64,000 bases of DNA from contig CP018627.1 of assembly GCA_002021875.1 (NCBI GenBank), forward strand, positions 7,812,001 through 7,876,000. The letters run 5' to 3'. Both the position numbers and the translations under genes were made by a program. The notes under the pieces are model-generated. The model saw only the letters and a program-made list of their open reading frames with translations, did no database searches and had not been told where the DNA came from. Below are positions 44,067 to 50,774 of the stretch, piece after piece (position 1 is the stretch's first letter; each line of letters begins with the position of its first letter). Source of the DNA: Streptomyces hygroscopicus. Lineage in GTDB: Bacteria > Actinomycetota > Actinomycetes > Streptomycetales > Streptomycetaceae.

Positions 44067-45260
44067 GTGTCCCCTCTCCCCAGCGTCGAGACCGCCGATG
44101 GCGTCGCTGATGTCGTCGATGACATCGACGTCGTCTGCCTCGGCGAGTCGATGGTGACCTTCGTGCCGTCCCGTCCGGGCCGGCTGGCGGACGTCCCCTC
44201 TTTCGCCCGGGGCATCGGCGGCGCCGAGTCCAATGTCGCCTGTGGCCTGGCCCGCGCCGGGCACCGCGCGCGCTGGATCAGCCGGGTGGGCACGGACGGC
44301 TTCGGCGAGCACCTCGTACGGGAGATCGCGGCCACCGGCGTGGACACGGCCTACGTCCAGCGCGATCCGCACCGCCCCACCGGCATCTACTTCCGCACGG
44401 CGGGCGAGCGCGCCGTCGGCTCGGAGACGATGGACGGGTCCGGTGGCGCCGACGGGAAGGGCGCCGCGGAGCCGTCGGAGTCGCCGGAGCCGCCGGAGCC
44501 GCTCGCCGAGGTGGTCTACTACCGGGCCGGATCCGCCGCCGCGGCCATGTCCCCGGCGCTCATCCCCCGGGAGCGGGCCTGGTCCGGCCGGGTGCTCCAT
44601 CTGACCGGGATCACCCCGGCCCTCTCCGCCGACTGCCGCACGCTGATGCGCGAGCTGACCGCCCCCGCCCCAGGCCGCCCCCTCGTCTCCTTCGACCTCA
44701 ACTACCGGGTCTCCCTCTGGCAGCGGGAGGAGGACGCCGAACGGGGCCCCGCCGTCCTGCTCGGCCTCGCCCGCGGCTGCGACCTCGTCTTCGTCGGCGA
44801 GGACGAGGCCGAGGCGGTCTGGGGGGTGAGCGGCCCGGCGGCGATCCGGGCGGCGCTGCCCGAACCGGCGGTGCTGGTCGTCAAGCAGGGCGGCGCCGGG
44901 GCCACCGCCTACGCCCGCCGCCCGGACGGCACCGACGACGTCACCTTCGAACCGGCCCCGCGCGTCGATGTGGTCGCCCCCGTCGGCGCGGGCGACGCCT
45001 TCGCCGCCGGCTTCCTCTCCGGCACCCTGCGCGGACTGCCCGTCGCCGAACGGCTGCGCCACGGCCACCTCATGGCCGCCGCCGCCCTCACCGTCCCCGG
45101 CGACCTCGGCACCCCACCCTCCCGTGAGCACGCCGACCAATTGGTGGCACTCGATGCCACGCGGTGGGGGACACTGCGATTCGGCCCCGGCTGGACAGAA
45201 CTGCCGACTCCCGCCGAAAAGTGGGCCGAGACCGCAGCGGTGGAGGTATCCGACCTATGA
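44067..45260 (+). CDS. PfkB-family sugar kinase, 2-keto-3-deoxygluconate kinase-like
   Basis: 397 residues from a GTG after AGGAGCGAG. Ribokinase fold: CLGESMVTFVPSRPGRLADV, then RGIGGAESNVACGLARAGHR, and the catalytic base in APVGAGDAFAAGFLSG. Length is ~60 longer than typical because of a basic/acidic N-terminus and a Gly/Pro/Glu insertion at about 128-150 (DGSGGADGKGAAEPSESPEP). KdgK homologues phosphorylate sugar acids such as 2-keto-3-deoxygluconate. Coupled by ATGA to the IclR gene. Confidence 0.88.
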   Translation: MSPLPSVETADGVADVVDDIDVVCLGESMVTFVPSRPGRLADVPSFARGIGGAESNVACGLARAGHRARWISRVGTDGFGEHLVREIAATGVDTAYVQRDPHRPTGIYFRTAGERAVGSETMDGSGGADGKGAAEPSESPEPPEPLAEVVYYRAGSAAAAMSPALIPRERAWSGRVLHLTGITPALSADCRTLMRELTAPAPGRPLVSFDLNYRVSLWQREEDAERGPAVLLGLARGCDLVFVGEDEAEAVWGVSGPAAIRAALPEPAVLVVKQGGAGATAYARRPDGTDDVTFEPAPRVDVVAPVGAGDAFAAGFLSGTLRGLPVAERLRHGHLMAAAALTVPGDLGTPPSREHADQLVALDATRWGTLRFGPGWTELPTPAEKWAETAAVEVSDL

Positions 45261-46090
45261 GCCAGACCGTCGACCGAGCGCTGAGCATCCTGCCGCTGCT
45301 GGCGGAGGGCCCGGCCAATCTGGAGCAGGTCGCCACGCGGCTGGGCGTGCACAAGTCGACCGCGCTGCGGCTGCTGCGCACCCTCCACGAGCACGGCATG
45401 GTCTACCGCCAGCAGGACCAGCGCTACCGCCTCGGCGCCCGCCTCTTCGCGCTCGCGCAGGAGGCGGTGGAGAACCTCGACGTCCGCGAGATCGCCCACC
45501 CCCATCTGATCGCGCTCAACGAGCGGTGCGGGCACACCGTCCACCTCGCGGTGTACGAGGAGAACGAGGTGCTCTACATCGACAAGGTGGAGAGCCGCTA
45601 CCCGGTGCGGATGTACTCGCGGATCGGCAAGCCCGTCGCCATCACCGTCGCCGCCGTGGCCAAGCTGCTGCTGGCCGATCTGCCCGAGCCCGAGCGGCGG
45701 ACGCTGGCCGAGCGGCTCACCTACCCCGCGTACACGCCCCGTTCGACGCCGAACGCCGCCGCGTTCCTCAAGGAGCTGGCGACCGTGCGCGAACAGGGCT
45801 GGGCCACCGACTTCGGCGGCCACGAGGAGTCGATCAACTGCGTCGGGGCGCCGATCCGGGGAACGGACGGGCGGGTCGTCGCCGCCTGCTCGGTGTCGGC
45901 GCCGAACGTCGTCGTCAGCGCCGAGGAACTCCTCTCCCTGCTGCCGCTGGTGCGCCGCACGGCGGAGGAGATCAGCCGGGAATACTCGGGTGGCGCCCCG
46001 GTGTCGGCACCGGTGTCCCACGCCTCGCAGAACCCCTCCCAAGTAACAGCGGAAACACCCGAGAAGAAAGCCGAGAAGTCCTCCTCATGA
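45257..46090 (+). CDS. IclR-family transcriptional regulator
   Basis: 277 residues; ATG overlaps the kinase stop. N-terminal HTH: VDRALSILPLLAEGPANLEQ, then VATRLGVHKSTALRLLRTLH. The C-terminal IclR effector domain (about 80-245) has GHTVHLAVYEENEVLYIDKV and INCVGAPIRGTDGRVVAACS. The last ~30 residues are a loose Ser/Pro/Lys tail. It probably controls this locus in both directions from the palindrome at 43945-43961, responding to a sugar acid or D-amino acid-derived signal. Confidence 0.92.
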   Translation: MSQTVDRALSILPLLAEGPANLEQVATRLGVHKSTALRLLRTLHEHGMVYRQQDQRYRLGARLFALAQEAVENLDVREIAHPHLIALNERCGHTVHLAVYEENEVLYIDKVESRYPVRMYSRIGKPVAITVAAVAKLLLADLPEPERRTLAERLTYPAYTPRSTPNAAAFLKELATVREQGWATDFGGHEESINCVGAPIRGTDGRVVAACSVSAPNVVVSAEELLSLLPLVRRTAEEISREYSGGAPVSAPVSHASQNPSQVTAETPEKKAEKSSS

Positions 46091-46500
46091 CCGAGAAGCT
46101 GCAGAAGACCCCGATCACCCCGGCCACGCACACCACCCCGCCCGCCAAGTTCTCCCACGGTGTGAAGAAGGGGAACGTCCTCCAGGTCGCCGGTCAGGTC
46201 GGCTTCGGCCCCGCCGTCGCGGGCCAGGCCCCCACCCCCGTCGGGCCGACCCTGCGCGAGCAGACCCTGCAGACCCTGCGCAATGTGCAGGCCGTGCTGG
46301 AGGAGGGCGGCGCGAGCTGGGAGGACGCCATGATGGTGCGCGTCTACCTCACCGACACCGGGCACTTCGCCGAATTCAACGAGATCTACAACGAGTTCTT
46401 CGCCGGCCTCAAGGAGGCCCCGGCCGCGCGTACGACGGTCTACGTCGGCCTCCCCGCCGGACTGCTCGTCGAGATCGACGCCCTCGCCGTCCTGGGCTGA
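46087..46500 (+). CDS. ridA: RidA-family enamine/imine deaminase
   Basis: 137 residues; ATG overlaps the IclR stop. YjgF/RidA fold: FSHGVKKGNVLQVAGQVGFG, TLRNVQAVLEEGGASWEDAM, and the arginine of the imine-binding cleft in APAARTTVYVGLP. It detoxifies reactive 2-aminoacrylate-type intermediates made by PLP deaminases, a good match to the D-amino-acid deaminase across the spacer. Some RidA subfamilies lack this activity. Confidence 0.9.
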   Translation: MTEKLQKTPITPATHTTPPAKFSHGVKKGNVLQVAGQVGFGPAVAGQAPTPVGPTLREQTLQTLRNVQAVLEEGGASWEDAMMVRVYLTDTGHFAEFNEIYNEFFAGLKEAPAARTTVYVGLPAGLLVEIDALAVLG

Positions 46501-46510
46501 CCCCGAAAAC

Positions 46511-46547
46511 CCCGCGGCGGGCGGGATCACCTCCCGCCCGCCGCGGG
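46511..46547 (+). terminator. Strong hairpin terminator after ridA
   Basis: Perfect 16-bp GC stem (CCCGCGGCGGGCGGGA and complement) with a 5-base loop, starting 11 bp after the ridA stop. The permease gene that follows is thus read from its own promoter or by read-through. Confidence 0.75.
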
Positions 46548-46676
46548 TTCCACCCCCGACTCGTCCTCACCGTCCCCGTCGTCGGAAGCTCGAGCCCTGA
46601 TCAACCGCACCCACGCTCACCCAGCGCGCGGCCCCCCGCCGTGCGGCGATACCCCCTACCCACACCCGGAGTTCCC

Positions 46677-48149
46677 ATGCTGCTCGCGGCCGCTCCCGCT
46701 GCCGAGACACCACCCCACACCGGTGGTCTACTCGCGCTCATCGACGGCACCGCCGGTCTGCTGACCGTCGCCGCCCTCGGCATCGCGCTACTGCTCTACC
46801 TGATCATCAAGGTCCGGCTGCAGCCCTTCGTGGCGCTGCTCGGCGTCTCCATCGCGGTCGGCCTGGCCGCCGGTCTCTCGGTCACCGAACTCTTCGGCAC
46901 GGTCCAGAAGTCGGACGCCGTCTCGCTCATCGAATCCGGTATGGGCGGCATCCTCGGCCACATAGCCATCATCATCGGCCTGGGCACCATGCTCGGCGCG
47001 ATACTCGAGGTCTCCGGCGGCGCGGAGGCGCTCAGCGCCCGGCTGCTCGGCATCTTCGGGGAGAAGCGGTCACCGCTCGCGATGGGGCTGACCGGCCTGA
47101 TCTTCGGCATACCCGTCTTCTTCGACGTCGGCATCTTCGTCCTCGCGCCGATCGTCTACGCGGCCGCCAAGCGCAGCGGCAAGTCCATCCTGCTCTACGC
47201 GATGCCGCTGCTCGCGGGCCTGTCCATGACCCACGCCTTCCTGCCGCCGCACCCCGGCCCGGTGGCCGCGGCCGGACTGTTCCATGTCGACCTGGGCTGG
47301 GTCATCCTGATGGGCATCGTCGTCGGCATCCCGTCGGTGCTGGCCGCGTGGGGCTACGCCGCCTGGATCGGCAAGCGCATCTTCGTCCCCGTACCGCAGG
47401 ACATGGTCGAGGCGGCCGAGGAGTCCCGGGAGGCGGTCGCGGCCGAGCAGCGCGCCTCCGGCGTCACCCCGGCCGAGCGGCCGGTTTCGGTGGCCACGGT
47501 GCTCGCGATCATCGGCACCCCGCTCGTCCTGATCCTCTGCGCGACCTTCTCCTCCGTCGCGCTGGACCCGAGTACCGGCCGCTCGGTCATCGAGTTCTTC
47601 GGCCACCCCTTCGTGGCGCTGACGATCGCCCTGCTCCTCGCCTACTACCTGCTGGGCATCCGGCGCGGCTGGTCCCGCAAGTCCCTGGAGACCGTCTCCA
47701 CCGCCTCCCTGAAGCCCGTCGGCAACATCCTCCTGGTCGTCGGCGCGGGCGGGGTCTTCGGCGCGGTCCTCAAGGGCAGCGGTGTCGCCCAGGCCCTGGC
47801 CGACGCCTTCGACAGCGCGGGCCTGCCGGTCATCGTGCTGGCCTGGCTGATCTCGGTGGTGCTCCGGGTGGCCCAGGGCTCGGCGACGGTCGCGATCGTC
47901 ACGACGGCGGGCATCGTCACCCCGATGCTCTCCGAGGGCCACTACTCCCAGGCCCATCTGGCGCTGGTCATCATGGCCATCTCGGCGGGCTCGATCTTCG
48001 CCTCGCATGTGAACGACGGCGGCTTCTGGATGGTGGCGAAGTACTTCGGCATCTCCGAGAGCGACACGCTGAAGTCCTGGACGGTGCTGGAGACGGTGCT
48101 GTCGGTGGCCGGTTTCGTGGTGGCGGCCCTGCTGAGCATCGTCATCTAG
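46677..48149 (+). CDS. GntP-family gluconate/sugar-acid permease
   Basis: 490 residues from the ATG six bases after GGAG (an earlier in-frame GTG at 46641 is less likely). About twelve to thirteen membrane segments; GntP hallmarks include MGGILGHIAIIIGLGTMLGA, PVFFDVGIFVLAPIVYAAAK, LSMTHAFLPPHPGPVAAAGL, VAQGSATVAIVTTAGIV and FASHVNDGGFWMVAKYFG. It imports aldonates such as gluconate with protons and is the expected supplier for the kinase. The locus may also take D-amino-acid derivatives: GntP relatives include D-serine transporters. Confidence 0.92.
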   Translation: MLLAAAPAAETPPHTGGLLALIDGTAGLLTVAALGIALLLYLIIKVRLQPFVALLGVSIAVGLAAGLSVTELFGTVQKSDAVSLIESGMGGILGHIAIIIGLGTMLGAILEVSGGAEALSARLLGIFGEKRSPLAMGLTGLIFGIPVFFDVGIFVLAPIVYAAAKRSGKSILLYAMPLLAGLSMTHAFLPPHPGPVAAAGLFHVDLGWVILMGIVVGIPSVLAAWGYAAWIGKRIFVPVPQDMVEAAEESREAVAAEQRASGVTPAERPVSVATVLAIIGTPLVLILCATFSSVALDPSTGRSVIEFFGHPFVALTIALLLAYYLLGIRRGWSRKSLETVSTASLKPVGNILLVVGAGGVFGAVLKGSGVAQALADAFDSAGLPVIVLAWLISVVLRVAQGSATVAIVTTAGIVTPMLSEGHYSQAHLALVIMAISAGSIFASHVNDGGFWMVAKYFGISESDTLKSWTVLETVLSVAGFVVAALLSIVI

Positions 48150-48167
48150 CCGACGGCGCCGGCATGA

Positions 48168-48216
48168 CGACGGCCCCCGAATCCCGGCGGAAACCGCCGG
48201 GATTCGGGGGCCGTCG
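48168..48216 (+). terminator. Perfect 23-bp hairpin terminator after gntP
   Basis: Arms at 48168-48190 and 48194-48216 are exact complements with an AAA loop, 18 bp after the permease stop. Very stable; it separates the sugar-acid locus from the next operon. Confidence 0.8.
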
Positions 48217-48271
48217 CTTCTGGCTCAATTCCGCTCCGTGCCCAGTTGGCATTCACCATCGCAACTCATTC

Positions 48272-48403
48272 ATGGGAGCATCCAAGTTTGATCAAATAAT
48301 GGCAAAGAATGCTGATCGAAAGGGAGGGATCCCGCTCGGTGACGACGTCGCGAATGCCAAGTCGTTTCATGTTCTACGTAGATTCAACTCTCCATCCTTC
48401 TGA
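48272..48403 (+). CDS. Candidate 43-residue peptide in AT-rich leader of ABC operon
   Basis: A short frame, MGASKFDQIMAKNADRKGG followed by IPLGDDVANAKSFHVLRRF and a five-residue end. Two of the 60-bp blocks here (48241-48300 and 48361-48420) are 43% GC by count, far below the neighbours. No clear ribosome site precedes the first ATG; an inner ATG at 48299 is possible. A perfect TTTGATCAAA palindrome (48287-48296) lies inside. It could be a small peptide substrate of the following transporter or simply regulatory leader DNA with a chance frame. Confidence 0.35.
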   Translation: MGASKFDQIMAKNADRKGGIPLGDDVANAKSFHVLRRFNSPSF

Positions 48404-48454
48404 GCAGCATGATCAATCCATAGGGTCCTTGAGGCATTTGAAGGAAAGGGACCC

Positions 48455-49396
48455 ATGGAAGAACTCCGCGCAATCCGGGCTCGCGGTATCACGAAGAGCT
48501 TCGGTGATGTCATCGCCCTGGACGGCATCGATCTCGAGGTGACGCAGGGTCGGATCCACGGCCTGGTCGGACCGAACGGCGCCGGAAAAACGACGTTGCT
48601 CGGCCTTCTGCTGGGGCTCGCGGTGGCCGACAGCGGTCGCCTGGAGGTCCTGGGTACACCGGTCGAGCGGGCCCTCGACGCTCCCGACGGTGTCGCCGGC
48701 TTCGTGGACGGCCCCGCTCTCTACCCCTCGCTCACCCCACGGCAGAACCTCGCCGCGCTGGCCGCACTCCGCGGCCACGACGCGCGCACGGCGGCGATCG
48801 ACGACGTACTCGCCGAGGTCGGTCTCACCGACGTCGCCGACGACCGTACCCGCGGCTTCTCCCTCGGCATGCGCCAGCGGCTCGGGCTCGCCGCCGCCCT
48901 GCTGACCAAGCCCCGGCTGCTCGTGCTCGACGAACCGTCCAACGGCCTCGACCCGGCGGTCAAGAAGCACGTGCACGGTGTCCTCAACGGGCTCGCGGCC
49001 GACGGAACCGCCGTCGTGCTCTCCAGCCACAACATGGACGACCTCGAGGCGCTGTGCTCCGAGGTGACCATCCTCGCCGCCGGACGCGTCGTCTTCTCCG
49101 GCCCGCTGTCCAAGCTGGCCACCGAGAACCGTGAACTCGACTACCGGCTGCTCACCTCCGATCCGCGGGCCGCGCGCCGGCTGGCGGACGACGCGCCGGG
49201 GATCCAGGTCGTCGACGACGCCGGGGTACGGCAGGACGCCGAACTGCTCGTCGTACGGGCCCTGATGCCCGCTCTTGACCAACTCGTGGTGCGGCTCGTG
49301 GAGGGGGGCGTCGCGCTGCGCGAGCTCACTCCCGTGGTGTCGCCGCTCGAAGCCGCGTTTCTCGCTCTCACCGAGCGGCAGGAGGCCGACAGATGA
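48455..49396 (+). CDS. ABC transporter ATPase
   Basis: 313 residues from an ATG after GAAGGAAAGG. Walker A GPNGAGKTT (about 39-47), signature FSLGMRQRLGLAAALL, Walker B PRLLVLDEPSNGLDP, H-loop LSSHNMDDLEAL. This is the type with a C-terminal domain ending RELTPVVSPLEAAFLALTER. BcrA/DrrA-like group, exporters or membrane-remodelling systems, but assigned only by family. Coupled to the permease gene by ATGA. Confidence 0.9.
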   Translation: MEELRAIRARGITKSFGDVIALDGIDLEVTQGRIHGLVGPNGAGKTTLLGLLLGLAVADSGRLEVLGTPVERALDAPDGVAGFVDGPALYPSLTPRQNLAALAALRGHDARTAAIDDVLAEVGLTDVADDRTRGFSLGMRQRLGLAAALLTKPRLLVLDEPSNGLDPAVKKHVHGVLNGLAADGTAVVLSSHNMDDLEALCSEVTILAAGRVVFSGPLSKLATENRELDYRLLTSDPRAARRLADDAPGIQVVDDAGVRQDAELLVVRALMPALDQLVVRLVEGGVALRELTPVVSPLEAAFLALTERQEADR

Positions 49397-50769
49397 CCGA
49401 GCCTCTCACCCGGAGCCGGGAGCAGGAACACGAGCAGGTGACCGGGGGCCGTCGCGTCCCCGTCACCCGTGCCTGCCGCTTCGAGTTCGTCAAGCTCGTC
49501 TCCCAGTGGCGGATCCGCCTGTTGGTGCTCGCCTGCTGGGTCGTTCCCGCCCTCTTCGTCGCCGGGGTGAGCCAGCAGAGCACGCTTCCCGTCGACACCC
49601 TCTTCGGGCGCTGGATGCTCGCCTCCGGGTGGGCCGGGCCGCTGGTGATGCTCGGTTTCGCGGGGACCTGGGCGCTGCCGCTGCTGACCTCGGTCGTGGC
49701 CGGTGATGTGTTCGCCTCCGAGGACCGGCTCGGCACCTGGCGCCATCTGCTCGTCGCGGTCCGCTCGCCTCGGCGGATCTTCGTGGCGAAGGCGGTGGCC
49801 AGTCTCACCGTCCTGCTGCTGCTCGTGGCCGGGCTCGCGGTCTCCAGCACCGTCGGCGGCCTCCTCGTGGTCGGCGACCAGCCGCTGGTCGGTCTCGACG
49901 GCCATCTCCTGGCACCGTCGGACGCCGCCGTCTCGGTCTTGCTCTCCTGGGTCTGCGTCCTCGCTCCGACCCTGGCGCTCGCCGCACTCGGCTTTCTCGG
50001 GTCGGTCACGCTGGGACGGTCCCCGATGGGGCTGCTGGTGCCCGTGTTCGTCTCGCTCGCGATGGCGGTCGCCCAGATGCTGCCGCTTCCGGTGGCCGTG
50101 CGCGTCGCCCTGCCGAGCTACGCCTTCATCTCCTGGAACGGTCTGTTCACCAGCCCCCAGCAACTCGGCCCGCTGCTGATCGGCATCGTTGTCAGCCTCG
50201 TATGGGCCGTGGTCGCGACGGCGCTGGCGTATGTGCTCTTCGTACGGCGCGACTTCACCAACCTGGCCCACGACGGTTCGGGCCGCCGTGCGATCACCGT
50301 CGGAGTCCTGCCGCTCGTCGGGGTGGCCGCCGCGTCGTTCGCGGTCGTCGCCGCGACGACCTCGGCGACGGGCTCCGGCATCGAGCAGGACAAGGTGCAG
50401 CGCTCGCTCGCCACGGCGTTCGCGCACCTGTATCGCATGCAGACCGACCAACTCAACCGGCCCGGCGTCACCGAGGCCCAGTTGAAGGCCACGGCGTCGT
50501 GCAACAAGGGAAGCGTCAGGGCCGCGGCACAAGGCCCGGGCAACGACTGGCGCTGCGTTGTGACCTGGCATCTTCCCGGCGTCGAGGCCACCGGACAGGC
50601 CATCTACCAACTCGACGTCACTCCGGACGGGCGGTTCATGGCCGATGGCGATGGACCGAAGGAAGTGAACGGCTACTTCCTGGTGCGGACCCCCGATGGG
50701 GACGCACCGAACCCGCTGTGGCAGTTCGACGGCAATGTCGAACTGCTCGACACCACCCCGAAGGGATAA
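49393..50769 (+). CDS. ABC permease with C-terminal extracytoplasmic domain
   Basis: 458 residues; overlaps the ATPase stop. The N-terminal cytoplasmic ~35 residues are followed by six to seven membrane segments (KLVSQWRIRLLVLACWVV to VWAVVATALAYVLFVRRDF and VGVLPLVGVAAASFAVVAAT). After the last helix, about residue 325, there is a ~130-residue domain outside the membrane: a helical part (QRSLATAFAHLYRMQTDQLN), a Cys pair (ATASCNKGSV and NDWRCVVTWHL), and beta strands (YQLDVTPDGRFMADGDG). This tail is not part of ordinary ABC-2 permeases. It may hold or receive the substrate. Confidence 0.82.
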   Translation: MTEPLTRSREQEHEQVTGGRRVPVTRACRFEFVKLVSQWRIRLLVLACWVVPALFVAGVSQQSTLPVDTLFGRWMLASGWAGPLVMLGFAGTWALPLLTSVVAGDVFASEDRLGTWRHLLVAVRSPRRIFVAKAVASLTVLLLLVAGLAVSSTVGGLLVVGDQPLVGLDGHLLAPSDAAVSVLLSWVCVLAPTLALAALGFLGSVTLGRSPMGLLVPVFVSLAMAVAQMLPLPVAVRVALPSYAFISWNGLFTSPQQLGPLLIGIVVSLVWAVVATALAYVLFVRRDFTNLAHDGSGRRAITVGVLPLVGVAAASFAVVAATTSATGSGIEQDKVQRSLATAFAHLYRMQTDQLNRPGVTEAQLKATASCNKGSVRAAAQGPGNDWRCVVTWHLPGVEATGQAIYQLDVTPDGRFMADGDGPKEVNGYFLVRTPDGDAPNPLWQFDGNVELLDTTPKG

Positions 50770-50774
50770 CCTCA

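Noticed and set aside
48272..48403. Lasso peptide or double-glycine bacteriocin precursor
   Set aside because: A central GG and Asp in ring position can be found, but the usual Thr at -2 and any cyclase, B-protein or C39 peptidase are absent; kept only as an unassigned small frame.
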